NCBI GenBank assembly: GCA_022565795.1
Contig: JAIUMA010000002.1
Location: 62,001-126,000 of the forward strand
Source of the DNA: Balneolia bacterium
Lineage (GTDB): Bacteria; Bacteroidota; Rhodothermia; Balneolales; Cyclonatronaceae
Length of the DNA stretch: 64,000 bases
Direction of reading: 5' to 3'
Shown in pieces: positions 38,985 through 47,778 of this stretch. Below the pieces are notes generated by a model, which ran no database searches, was not told the origin of the DNA, and saw nothing but the letters and a program-made list of their open reading frames with translations. The position numbers and the translations under genes were made by a program. How positions within the stretch are numbered: the first letter of the stretch is position 1; the number at the start of each line of letters is the position of its first letter.

Positions 38985-40154
38985 ATGAAAACTCCAGCTG
39001 CATTATTCTCGATTCTTATTGTTTTGAGCTTCACGCTTCAGTCGTGGGCGCAATCAGCGGAATACGCAGTTGATTTCTTCCCTCCTTCCCAGCAGTTTAC
39101 CTCCGAGTGGTCTGTCCGAACATTTGATACAGAGGACAATACGCTTTCTGAATACACCCAAGTCAGTACGGAATTCACAGAGCTCGAGCTTTTTACACCA
39201 CCTGATGGTCCGACAGAGGGCATCTATTTCATAGAAATCTATCCCGAGATAGGGATTCTGGAGTTCAGGTCCCAGCTTGATACCGCAGTTGTTCCGCTGG
39301 CAAGCCTTATTGACCTTTCAGTTTTTGATGATTTTGATATCGATCTCGGGCTGGAAGATTTGCTCATTCCCGTTATCCGAACGGACTTAGGCATAGACGA
39401 TTCAGAAACGTTCTTTTCTGAGGCTCTAACCATTCAGATTCCGGACACCCTCAGAAACAGTATCGACCTGCCGGTTGGAGTTACTCTTGGTGAAGACCTG
39501 GATCTCGACATAACCATGCAGATTAGCCGGTTGGAGAATTTCGATATGGACACCAGCTATGGTTCCTTTACAGCTGCTGGATTCAAAACGGGTTTAAGTA
39601 TAGACGCAACTATCTATCTCGATGTTATTTTCATTGGAACTATCCCTGTTTCATTTCCACTCATTTCAGACTATGGGCCCGAATTTTATTTCGCAGAAGG
39701 TAAAGGTCTGGTTCTTGAAAAGCTTGATGCCACCCGGATCAGCATCACCCTCCAGAATGATATTGTAGACATCGATGAAGAGCTCGCAACCATTAACGGT
39801 AGAAGAGTTGAGAAAACCTCCTTCGACTCCGAGCCCGGAACTTCCGTTGAAGCGTTAACAGATTTACCTTCCGGCCTGCAGATTAAGCCAAACTACCCGA
39901 ATCCATTTAATCCGGGCACAAACCTGCAGTTCGAAATCAGAGAGTCGGCCTCGGTTACGATTGAAGTATTTGACCTGACGGGGCGCAAAATGGACGTAAT
40001 TGAAGCCGGCAGCTTTGGCCCCGGACTTCACGCTGTCTATTATGATGCAAATCGTCTTGCAAGCGGCACCTACTTCTACAGAATTACCGCCCGTGAAGCA
40101 GGGACCGGCACTAATGCGTTTTCAGCCTCAGCTGCGTTCACGCTTATAAAGTAA
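38985..40154 (+). CDS. Secreted beta-rich protein with T9SS type A sorting domain
   Basis: 389 residues. A signal peptide (cleavage near residue 22, SWAQ-SAEY) is followed by about 270 residues rich in Asp, Leu and Thr that match no family I know. The C-terminal sorting domain starts near residue 295 (KPNYPNPFNPGTNLQF), then VFDLTGRKMDVIEAG and LASGTYFYRITAREA. It sits directly behind the T9SS protease gene and was probably co-transcribed with it. Its last 11 bases overlap the convergent thioredoxin-like gene. Confidence 0.85.
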   Translation: MKTPAALFSILIVLSFTLQSWAQSAEYAVDFFPPSQQFTSEWSVRTFDTEDNTLSEYTQVSTEFTELELFTPPDGPTEGIYFIEIYPEIGILEFRSQLDTAVVPLASLIDLSVFDDFDIDLGLEDLLIPVIRTDLGIDDSETFFSEALTIQIPDTLRNSIDLPVGVTLGEDLDLDITMQISRLENFDMDTSYGSFTAAGFKTGLSIDATIYLDVIFIGTIPVSFPLISDYGPEFYFAEGKGLVLEKLDATRISITLQNDIVDIDEELATINGRRVEKTSFDSEPGTSVEALTDLPSGLQIKPNYPNPFNPGTNLQFEIRESASVTIEVFDLTGRKMDVIEAGSFGPGLHAVYYDANRLASGTYFYRITAREAGTGTNAFSASAAFTLIK

Positions 40155-40755
40155 ATAGCATAATATTCCGGAGCAGCTCTTCCTGCGTGTGCAGCGTCTT
40201 GTCGTCTGCATACCATTTGTGAAGCTTGGTGGATAGCTCGTCGAAATCGGCATTGCTCTCTTTTAGATCATTAAACACTTTCTGGGCATGTGCCGGTCTG
40301 GGCCCCCAGGTAAAGAGCTCTTCTCCGCTTTCAAGATCAGTAACAATCAGCTTTGGGATCGACTTCCCGCCGTTAGTCAGATGCTGATTCATCAGATCTT
40401 CGTGCAGATCACGAAGCAGGAACACCAGCTTTATTTTCCCGTTTGAAGCTTCAGCTACTTTATTGAATATGGGTACAATTTGTGCTGCATCACCACACCA
40501 GGCCTCCGTAAGAACGGTCCACTTCTGTGGTTTCTCGAGCGTAGCTGCAAAAGCGGCAAGCTCATTATTGAGAGCAACGTGCTTGTCCAGACGCTTCATT
40601 CTGGTAACATTCATCTTTGTGTAATTCACCATCATCTCAGAATGATTGGTGCCGGTAGTCTTACCTTCACTAAGCAGCGCATCGGTCATGTCGCGGTATT
40701 CCTGATACGACATTTCTCCGGCAATTTGTTTTGCAGGGGTTTTAATACTTTCCAT
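40144..40755 (-). CDS. Thioredoxin-family protein with a single active-site cysteine
   Basis: 203 residues with no signal peptide. The thioredoxin-like segment is KWTVLTEAWCGDAAQIVPIF (Cys87), then KIKLVFLLRDLHEDLMNQHL and GGKSIPKLIVTD, where the cis-Pro is kept. The second Cys of CxxC is replaced by Ala, so it cannot form the usual disulfide. Members of this group are common in Bacteroidota and lack an assigned role. The gene overlaps the convergent T9SS cargo gene by 11 bp. Confidence 0.85.
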   Translation of the reverse strand: MESIKTPAKQIAGEMSYQEYRDMTDALLSEGKTTGTNHSEMMVNYTKMNVTRMKRLDKHVALNNELAAFAATLEKPQKWTVLTEAWCGDAAQIVPIFNKVAEASNGKIKLVFLLRDLHEDLMNQHLTNGGKSIPKLIVTDLESGEELFTWGPRPAHAQKVFNDLKESNADFDELSTKLHKWYADDKTLHTQEELLRNIMLFTL

Positions 40756-40842
40756 TGATTAAACGGCTATAGATTCTTTATTTGTAAAAATAGTTTAGAT
40801 TATTCTGCGCGGCTTGCAGTAGAAGCCTGAATACCTATATTC

Positions 40843-41853
40843 TTGAGGGTTAACACCGCAACGTATTGTTGCATTCAGATTATCAGCAAAGCTTTGGTAA
40901 CATTAAATAATTATTCGATTCCGCAGAAAAAGGGCTCTGCTGCGGAATATAAGACGTTTTCACGACTTGAACGTGATGAATGGATACATTTATCTGCTCA
41001 GCACCGCGACGAAGTTGCGACTTTGGTCGATGATTATCTTGAAGAGAAATTCAGCCAAAAGCAGAATCCGGTTATGGATTTCATGTTTACTTACTACAAG
41101 TTGAGCCCTTCAAAGCTGAAAGTCTGGTCGCCGGGAGCCGGTATTGTTTTGGGTGAAGCCCTCCCGACCGATGAAATCATCTCCAAGCATTTTACACCCG
41201 CAGAGTCCGGTTCAGGGATGTGGCTCGACCCATCGGAATTTCCTCAGAAAAAAATTCGGGGTACAACCTGGATTCTCGCGCTGCTTGAAGCTACTGAGCA
41301 GCGCAATCCTACGCTCAACTGCTGCGGCATGCACGAATGGGCAATGGTTTATGAAGCTGAGGAAATCAGACATGAGAAGTTTCCACTTCGCTTAAGCAGA
41401 GAAGAAATCCGGAATCTGGTTGACTCCAACCCGGTAGTCTGTTCTCATTTTGATGCCTTTCGCTTTTTCACTCCTAAGGCCAGACCGTTGAACCAAATTG
41501 AGCTGAGCAGAGACCGCATGTTGGAAAATGAGCAGCCCGGATGCCTTCACACCAACATGGATCTATATAAATGGGCCTATAAGCTCAGCCCATGGATTCC
41601 AGGCTCCATCACGCTTGAAGCCTTTAAACTGGCATCAAAAGCGAGAGTGCTCGACATGAAGGCCGGTCCATATGATTTGCGCAGCATTGGCTATGAGCCC
41701 ATCCTCATCGAAACAGAAGCTGGCAGACGGCTTTATAAAGAAAAGCAGGCTGAAATCTGGCGTGAAGCAAAACCTGTACGCCAGAAGCTCATAAAATGTC
41801 TGAAGTACATCTTATCCTTCCACGCACCTTTCCAGCTTGAAACCAACAGCTGA
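40843..41853 (+). CDS. HEWAMVY family protein, function unproven (sometimes named '3-methyladenine DNA glycosylase')
   Basis: Up to 336 residues. Conserved blocks include FMFTYYKLSPSKLKVWSPG, CCGMHEWAMVYEAEEIRH, VCSHFDAFRFFTPKARPLN, EQPGCLHTNMDLYKWAYKL and VLDMKAGPYDL. These match, from memory, a family common in Actinobacteria that databases label as 3-methyladenine DNA glycosylase; I know of no experiment behind that label, and no HhH-GPD motif is visible. The invariant His, Cys and Trp residues suggest an enzyme. The frame begins at TTG (40843); another TTG at 40894 (319 residues) is possible and neither has a good Shine-Dalgarno site. It is divergent from the thioredoxin-like gene. Confidence 0.8.
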   Translation: MRVNTATYCCIQIISKALVTLNNYSIPQKKGSAAEYKTFSRLERDEWIHLSAQHRDEVATLVDDYLEEKFSQKQNPVMDFMFTYYKLSPSKLKVWSPGAGIVLGEALPTDEIISKHFTPAESGSGMWLDPSEFPQKKIRGTTWILALLEATEQRNPTLNCCGMHEWAMVYEAEEIRHEKFPLRLSREEIRNLVDSNPVVCSHFDAFRFFTPKARPLNQIELSRDRMLENEQPGCLHTNMDLYKWAYKLSPWIPGSITLEAFKLASKARVLDMKAGPYDLRSIGYEPILIETEAGRRLYKEKQAEIWREAKPVRQKLIKCLKYILSFHAPFQLETNS

Positions 41854-41903
41854 TTTAATCAGCCACACTCTTTTTCACTGTACCTAAAAACCGCAAATAA
41901 CTT

Positions 41904-42812
41904 ATGCATTTAAACCTGTTACGCATTTATCCAGTAAAAATCGCTTCTGTTGCACTTATCGCAGCCATGCTCTCGCTGGTCTCTGCCTGCGGAGACAACG
42001 TACCCTACAAAGGTGATTTTTATCAGGAAGCCCAGCAAAAAGGCTATGCCAACCTAAGTGTGGTCTACATCCCTGCTGAGGGTTTCGCCTATATCGATGA
42101 AGAGGGCAATCTCACCGGGGTCACTATCGATATCCTCAATGAGTTTGCAGATTTTGTGCAGGCATCGCAAGGTATTGAGATTCGCTACACTTTCCATACG
42201 GATGACAGCTTTAGCAGCTTCTACAGCGATGTTAAGAACTCCAGCGGCGGCGTTTTCGGTCTGGGGAATGTCACCATCACGGAGGATCGTAAAAAAGAGC
42301 TGCGCTTCAGCCCGCCCTATCTCACCAACGTTGCGGTGCTCATCACCAATGATTCCGTAGATGAAATTAGCGAGCTAAGCGAAATGGCGGAAAGATTTGC
42401 CGGAATGAGCGCGCTGGCATTTCAGGGGACGCTTCATCAGGATCGTCTTGAGCGGCTTCGCGACCACTACATGCCCGAGGCTATGATGGAGTTTGCGACC
42501 TCAAATGCCCAAATCATTGACATGGTCTCCTCCCGCGATGATCTGTTCGCATATATTGATATTTATAACTACTGGAGAGCGGCTGAGGAGGGCGCCAATC
42601 TTCGCCAGCATCCGGCTGCCGATCTGGCCAGCGAGCGCTTTGGTATCATCATGCCGCTGGACAACGACTGGGGGCCAATGCTAACCGATTTCTTTGATCA
42701 GGGAATGGGATTCCGGACTTCGAGAACCTACCGTGACATTCTCGAGCGCCATCTCGGTCCGGAGCTGACCGAAAAGCTGGAAGCCGCCCGTGAAAGCACT
42801 ATTGGCGACTAA
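41904..42812 (+). CDS. Periplasmic solute-binding lipoprotein (family 3-like, SBP_bac_3)
   Basis: 302 residues. The signal peptide ends in the lipobox VSAC (Cys29). The mature part has the type 2 periplasmic-binding layout: EGFAYIDEEGNLTGVTIDIL, then GLGNVTITEDRKKELRFSPP (the family's 'T..R...FS.PY' segment) and FGIIMPLDNDWGPMLTDF near the end. No ABC permease or ATPase is nearby, so it may be an orphan receptor or serve a transporter elsewhere. It follows the HEWAMVY gene after 50 bp and ends at a terminator. Confidence 0.88.
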   Translation: MHLNLLRIYPVKIASVALIAAMLSLVSACGDNVPYKGDFYQEAQQKGYANLSVVYIPAEGFAYIDEEGNLTGVTIDILNEFADFVQASQGIEIRYTFHTDDSFSSFYSDVKNSSGGVFGLGNVTITEDRKKELRFSPPYLTNVAVLITNDSVDEISELSEMAERFAGMSALAFQGTLHQDRLERLRDHYMPEAMMEFATSNAQIIDMVSSRDDLFAYIDIYNYWRAAEEGANLRQHPAADLASERFGIIMPLDNDWGPMLTDFFDQGMGFRTSRTYRDILERHLGPELTEKLEAARESTIGD

Positions 42813-42837
42813 TAAGCTGATTGCAGATACTTCAACC

Positions 42838-42880
42838 AAAAAGAGGTCATCCCGGAACGCCGGAATGGCCTCTTTTTTTG
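42838..42880. terminator. Terminator between the solute-binding gene and fabH
   Basis: A 14-bp imperfect stem (AAAGAGGTCATCCCGG with CCGGAATGGCCTCTTT; one G-U, one mismatch) followed by seven T on the plus strand. An A-run on the other side means it could also serve fabH. Confidence 0.75.
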
Positions 42881-42891
42881 CTTAGGATAAA

Positions 42892-43878
42892 TTAAACCCG
42901 GACGAGGCAGGATCCCCAGGTGAGGCCGGAGCCGAAAGCAACAAGAGCCAGCAGATCACCCTCTTTCAAGCGTCCCTCTTCGAAAGCTTCCGTAATTGCA
43001 ATCGGCACGGAGGCGGCCGAGGTATTTCCGTATTTGTTTACATTCACAAATACCTTCTCTGCCGGGAGTCCGGCCTGCTTCGCTGCGAACTCAATGATGC
43101 GCGCGTTGGCCTGATGCGGAATGAATAAATCAATATCTTCGGGAGTATAACCTGCTTCATCAAGTACAATTTTAAGCGCCTGCCCCATCATACCCGATGC
43201 AAATTTGAAAACTTCCCTCCCGTTCATTTTGAGATACTGAAGGCCCTGATCTAAACTTTCGTGCGTAACCGGATTTCGGGTCCCGCCAGCAACCTGAATG
43301 ATGTGCTCGAATCCGCTTCCGTCGGATCCAAGGTGATGGCTTATCATACCGGTTTCGCTTTCGGTACGCTGAAGCACAACCGCAGCGGCGCCATCACCAA
43401 AAAGAACGCAGGTGTTTCGGTCATCCCAGTCCACATTCCGGCTTATAACCTCGACTCCCACAACCACAATATTACGATACTGCCCGGAGCGGATAAACTG
43501 ATCGGCCGTAGCCAAAGCGTAAACAAAGCCTGTACAGCCGACGACCATCACAAAAGCACCGGCATTTTTTGCCCCCAGGTTATGCTGCACCTGCGAGGAT
43601 ACAGGCGGCATGAGGTAATCCGGACTGGATGATGCCACAATAATGAGATCGAGTTCATCAGCCGTTATTCCGGCCTTCTCCATGGCTTTTCGGGCTGCAT
43701 TCGTGGCCAGGTCGGAGCAGTGTTCGCCCTCAGAAACCACGTGCCTCTCCTTAATTCCGGTTCGTTCGGTTATCCACTCGTCGCTGGTATCGATGCGTGC
43801 AGCAAGCTCATCATTGGTAATTACCTTTTCGGGCACAGCCTTGCCATAACCGGCAAGCTTTCCATAGTATCGAATCAT
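42892..43878 (-). CDS. fabH: Beta-ketoacyl-ACP synthase III
   Basis: Starts fatty-acid synthesis by condensing acetyl-CoA (or a branched primer) with malonyl-ACP. The ATG at 43878 gives 328 residues and a normal start (MIRYYGKLAGYGKAVPEKVI); an in-frame start 12 codons upstream is rejected. Catalytic triad: Cys115 in VVGCTGF, His in IPHQANARI, and Asn in NVNKYGNTSAAS. It stands apart from other fab genes, and the next minus-strand gene upstream ends 134 bp away. Confidence 0.96.
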   Translation of the reverse strand: MIRYYGKLAGYGKAVPEKVITNDELAARIDTSDEWITERTGIKERHVVSEGEHCSDLATNAARKAMEKAGITADELDLIIVASSSPDYLMPPVSSQVQHNLGAKNAGAFVMVVGCTGFVYALATADQFIRSGQYRNIVVVGVEVISRNVDWDDRNTCVLFGDGAAAVVLQRTESETGMISHHLGSDGSGFEHIIQVAGGTRNPVTHESLDQGLQYLKMNGREVFKFASGMMGQALKIVLDEAGYTPEDIDLFIPHQANARIIEFAAKQAGLPAEKVFVNVNKYGNTSAASVPIAITEAFEEGRLKEGDLLALVAFGSGLTWGSCLVRV

Positions 43879-44012
43879 ATAGTTTGTTATTTGGACGTCC
43901 GGCTTTCCAATCAAAGCTTTCGCCGGACCGTGTTGTAAGACTGCTCTTAGTTGTTGTTTTATTTTTTACAGGGTGATGCGCTCCTGAACCTCAATCCCCT
44001 TTTGCCAATCAG

Positions 44013-45038
44013 CTAGCTTTTTCCGTAAAACTCAAAAAAGGAACACACCCTGTCGAACTGCTCGTCAGTTATCTGAAAATGAAAAACAGCTCGTATTGTC
44101 CTGGGCCCGAAGGCTGTCATCATAATGCCATTTTCTTCAAGAATTTCCAATACCTCTGAAGCAGGCCCCGGCGTATCAAAAAGCAGGATGTTGGTGAATA
44201 CTGATGCAGGATCTACTGTAAAGTGGGGATTCTCGGCGATAATTGCCGCAAGCTTTTTTGAGCGGTCGTTGTCGGTGCGAAGCTTTTCAAAGTGATAGTC
44301 GAGACCATGTTCAGCCGCAGCTGCAAGCAGGCCAATTTGTCGCATGCCGCCGCCCAGCATCTTACGGGATCGCCTGGCCATTGTGATTCGCTCACGGCTT
44401 GAAAGCATCATCGATCCGACCGGCGCGCCCAGCCCCTTGCTGAAGCAAACCGAAATGGTGTCGAAATAACGCCCGATTTGCTTGGCGTCGTAATCGGCTT
44501 CAGCCAGAGCGTTCCAGATTCGGGCACCGTCCAGGTGTAGGTAAAGCTTGTGTCTGTCGGCGATTTCGCGTAATTCCTGCACCGTCTCCAGTGAGTAGAA
44601 AGCACCGCCGCCTTTGTTTGTAGTATTCTCCAAAGCGATTACCCGGGTGTGCGGGTCCCAGTCGTTGGTGGTACGAATGGCCGCTTCCACATCAGCCGGG
44701 TCCAGCAGCCCGTGGTTACCTCTCAGAGGGCGAAGCTGCACCCCGGAAATCATCGCGGCCGAGCTGGCTTCATAATTAAAAATGTGCGCCTTCTCCTCAA
44801 GAATGACCTCATCTCCGGGCGACGTAAGCTCGAAAACGCACAGTTGATTGCTCATCACTCCGCTTGGCACAAAAAGGCCGGCTTCCTGACCAAACATAGC
44901 GGCAACACGCTCTTCAAACGCATTAACGGTCGGGTCTTCGCCAAAGACATCATCGCCTGTTTCAGCGTTGACCATCGCCTCAAGCATTTCGGGAGTTGGT
45001 CGGGTTACGGTGTCACTTCGGAGGTCAATCTTTTCCAT
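44013..45038 (-). CDS. ltaE: Low-specificity L-threonine aldolase
   Basis: PLP enzyme cleaving L-threonine/L-allo-threonine to glycine and acetaldehyde. 341 residues. Signature N-terminus [19 protein letters not shown], then [12 protein letters not shown], and [11 protein letters not shown] (cofactor phosphate). [13 protein letters not shown] holds the conserved Asp, and Lys201 in [15 protein letters not shown] forms the Schiff base. It is probably linked to glycine supply, as with gcvH elsewhere in the window. Confidence 0.95.
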   Translation of the reverse strand: MEKIDLRSDTVTRPTPEMLEAMVNAETGDDVFGEDPTVNAFEERVAAMFGQEAGLFVPSGVMSNQLCVFELTSPGDEVILEEKAHIFNYEASSAAMISGVQLRPLRGNHGLLDPADVEAAIRTTNDWDPHTRVIALENTTNKGGGAFYSLETVQELREIADRHKLYLHLDGARIWNALAEADYDAKQIGRYFDTISVCFSKGLGAPVGSMMLSSRERITMARRSRKMLGGGMRQIGLLAAAAEHGLDYHFEKLRTDNDRSKKLAAIIAENPHFTVDPASVFTNILLFDTPGPASEVLEILEENGIMMTAFGPRTIRAVFHFQITDEQFDRVCSFFEFYGKS

Positions 45039-45232
45039 TTCTTTATTATGATGCTTTGTGAATCAGTTTTTGGATGTTGTAAGAAGGCTTTGAAAAATCA
45101 GGAGACGTATTTGTATTCAACGCCTTCACCAAAACAAAACCGCGGCATAGCTGATCTATTCGAGGATTTTATTTTGGTGACAAGAAAGAAGGCGGAAAAT
45201 CAAAGTTTTGCATAGCCTTCTTAAATATACAG

Positions 45233-45264
45233 CAAAAAAAAGGACGCCTCACAGCGCCCTTTAA
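45233..45264 (-). terminator. Rho-independent terminator after hbd
   Basis: On the minus strand, stem AAAGGGCGC / GCGTCCTTT (one G-U) with a 6-nt loop is followed by TTTTTT. It is 25 bp past the hbd stop. Confidence 0.8.
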
Positions 45265-45287
45265 ACTACAGACTTAATCCGGATGAA

Positions 45288-46142
45288 TCAGGATTTAGAG
45301 TAGAAACCCTCACCGGTTTTATCGCCAAGCTTTCCGGCATCGACCATCTGAACCAGAAGCGGACACGGACGGTATTTCGGGTCTTTGAAGCCATCATACA
45401 GCACATTCAGAATATCCAGGCAAACGTCAAGACCGATGAAATCGGCAAGGCGTAATGGCCCCATCGGGTGCGCCATTCCGAGTTTCATCACCTCATCTAC
45501 GTGCTCCGGAGTTCCTACGCCTTCATACACGCAGAAAATGGCCTCGTTAATCATTGGCATGAGCACGCGGTTCGAGACAAATCCCGGAGAGTCGTTTACC
45601 GGCACCGGCACCTTTTTTAGCGTTTTGGACATCTCTTCAATTGCGCTATACACTTCGTCCGAAGTATCCAGACCGCGAACAATTTCAACCAGCTTCATCA
45701 CCGGAACCGGATTGAAGAAGTGCATTCCGATTACCTGATTCGGTCGCTTGGTTACGCCGGCAAGTTTGGTGATTGAAATGGATGAAGTGTTGGATGCAAG
45801 AATGCAGCTCTCTTTTGTCTTCTCATCCAATGTTGTGAAAATCCTGCGCTTGAGGTCGAAATTTTCATTCACGGCCTCAATCACCAGGTCCACATCACCA
45901 ACGGAGTTTTCCAGACTGGTAGATGTAGAAATCCTGCCCAAAGTTGCGTCTTTATCGGAGGCGGAAATCTTCTCCTTGGCGACCATTCTGTCGAGATTTT
46001 TGGTGATGGTGGCCATGGCGCGTTCAAGCACCGATTCGTTAATATCAATAAGAGTTACGTCAAATCCGGACATGGCTACCACATGCGTGATGCCATTGCC
46101 CATCGTACCGCCGCCAATTACGGCTACTTTTTTAATAGTCAT
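45288..46142 (-). CDS. hbd: 3-hydroxybutyryl-CoA / 3-hydroxyacyl-CoA dehydrogenase
   Basis: NAD-dependent oxidation of (S)-3-hydroxyacyl-CoA. 284 residues, the single-domain short form. The dinucleotide site is VIGGGTMGNGITHVVAMSG, the catalytic His lies in GMHFFNPVPVMKLVEIV, and the C-terminal domain has GFVSNRVLMPMINEA, then HPMGPLRLADFIGLD. It could serve beta-oxidation together with the acyl-CoA synthetase and dienoyl-CoA reductase genes about 15 kb away. It is flanked by a terminator. Confidence 0.95.
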   Translation of the reverse strand: MTIKKVAVIGGGTMGNGITHVVAMSGFDVTLIDINESVLERAMATITKNLDRMVAKEKISASDKDATLGRISTSTSLENSVGDVDLVIEAVNENFDLKRRIFTTLDEKTKESCILASNTSSISITKLAGVTKRPNQVIGMHFFNPVPVMKLVEIVRGLDTSDEVYSAIEEMSKTLKKVPVPVNDSPGFVSNRVLMPMINEAIFCVYEGVGTPEHVDEVMKLGMAHPMGPLRLADFIGLDVCLDILNVLYDGFKDPKYRPCPLLVQMVDAGKLGDKTGEGFYSKS

Positions 46143-46184
46143 ACGAAATAGTTTTAGCTTGAATAATTAAATATAACAGTTGGT

Positions 46185-46214
46185 TAAATACGGCCGGATT
46201 TCATTTCCGGCCGG
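46185..46214 (-). terminator. Probable terminator hairpin after lysA
   Basis: A GC-rich 8-bp stem CGGCCGGA (46191-46198) / TCCGGCCG (46206-46213). On the minus strand it is followed only by the short TATTT, so termination is less certain than elsewhere. Confidence 0.5.
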
Positions 46215-46267
46215 TTCGAATCATGCTCTAAAGGTAACATTTCAACCGCTTTTATGAAGCACCGAAT

Positions 46268-47509
46268 TCAGGCTTTCTCGTAGCCGCAGCGGTCCAGAAA
46301 ATCCTTCACCGTTTCAGACGCGCTCAGCGACGGACGAATGAGCTTCATCTTTCCGTCGGTTTTGAGCAGAATCTCCGCAGGCAGCGCTCTTCTGTTGTAC
46401 TGAGATGCCATGGTCATGCCATAAGCACCGGCATCACAAATAGTCAGCACGTCTCCGATTCTGGCTTCTGGCATCATGCGGTCGAAAGCAAGAATGTCGC
46501 CGCTCTCACAAATATTTCCTGAAATTGTGTAGAGCTGATCAGCCGCTTCTTCGAAGCTATTGAGGTTCACAACGCGGTGGTACGAATCGTAGATAATCGG
46601 GCGCATTAGATGGTGCATTCCTGTATCCGTGCCCAGATAAGTCGTCTCAACCTGATCTTTAATCGTCTGAACGCGAGTGAGCAGGTAGCCCGACTCGGCT
46701 ACAAACCAGCGTCCGGGCTCGAAAAAATACTGGAAGTTTTCAGGGCGCTCCTCCAAATCACGATGCAGCACCGGAGAGGCGAGCTCTGAGAAACGCGCCA
46801 TATCCCACGGCTTGTCCGACTCACGGTAAGGGGTTGGCATTCCCCCGCCAAAGTTGATGAACTCCAGATGCGGAAATTCTTTCGAGAGCTCCAAAAGAAC
46901 CTTCATAGCGGCGATCAGGTTTTCAGGCTCCTTAATTCCGCTGCCGATATGCGCATGGATTCCGGTTATTTTCTTCCCGTACTTTTCAGCCATCTGAACG
47001 GCTTCAGCAATGAGGCCGATACGAATTCCGAACTTGCTTTCCGGGTCGCCTGTATTCACGCGCGCGTGGTGCCCGTCACCAATGGCCGGATTAATGCGTA
47101 CACAGCATTCTTTCGCCTTCGGATGCTGGCAAAATCGTTCAAGTCTGTTCAGCGAGCCGATATTAAGCACTACGCCCATTTCGATCGCGGCGTCCATCTC
47201 GGCATCAGACATGCTGTTTTCAGTATAGAAAATGCGGGACGGGTCTGTGGTAAATCTGTTGCTCAACAGCACCTCTTCATAGCTCACCGTATCGAAACCA
47301 ATCCCTTGATTCTGGATTATTTCAAGAATAAACGGATTGTCGTTTGCTTTAATCGCGTACAGCCAGTTCACCGGCAGCCCGTGAAATTGCTCAATCACGC
47401 GGCGGCACTGAGCAACAATTTTCGCTTCGTTGTACACATAAAGCGGTGTCCCGAATTTGTCTGCAGCTTCCAAAAGCCTGGAAACGGCAACCTTCTCATT
47501 AGTAGCCAA
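46268..47509 (-). CDS. lysA: Diaminopimelate decarboxylase
   Basis: Last step of lysine synthesis, from meso-diaminopimelate. 413 residues. The PLP lysine is Lys54 in WLYAIKANDNP; the glycine-rich phosphate loop is FINFGGGMPTPY, and the C-terminal site has ICESGDILAFDRMMPEA and DAGAYGMTMASQYN. The start is a TTG at 47509, supported by an AAGGA Shine-Dalgarno about 7 nt before it; no in-frame ATG is close. Transcription is divergent from the penicillin-acylase-like gene. Confidence 0.96.
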   Translation of the reverse strand: MATNEKVAVSRLLEAADKFGTPLYVYNEAKIVAQCRRVIEQFHGLPVNWLYAIKANDNPFILEIIQNQGIGFDTVSYEEVLLSNRFTTDPSRIFYTENSMSDAEMDAAIEMGVVLNIGSLNRLERFCQHPKAKECCVRINPAIGDGHHARVNTGDPESKFGIRIGLIAEAVQMAEKYGKKITGIHAHIGSGIKEPENLIAAMKVLLELSKEFPHLEFINFGGGMPTPYRESDKPWDMARFSELASPVLHRDLEERPENFQYFFEPGRWFVAESGYLLTRVQTIKDQVETTYLGTDTGMHHLMRPIIYDSYHRVVNLNSFEEAADQLYTISGNICESGDILAFDRMMPEARIGDVLTICDAGAYGMTMASQYNRRALPAEILLKTDGKMKLIRPSLSASETVKDFLDRCGYEKA

Positions 47510-47778
47510 TGGTCGTCCTTTTTCTCTTTATATTAACACTCATAAATCAGCAGTGCGTGTATGCTTTCGGAATTTCAAACCGAGCTGTTTAATAATCAGT
47601 TCACTACACCTTTTAAGATTCAACTCCGATTTTTACGGAAATACACAGCACCGCATCAAAAACCTGATTATGTTGGTTTAAGGATGCAAAAATAAGCGTT
47701 TTCACCGTTTATGCACGCTGTTTTTACATTTTACTACTAAGTTATTCAAATCATTATCAACTGTTGGCTCCGGGCTTC

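Noticed and set aside
46868-47536. 222-residue plus-strand frame over lysA
   Set aside because: Overlaps lysA fully and shows no family likeness.
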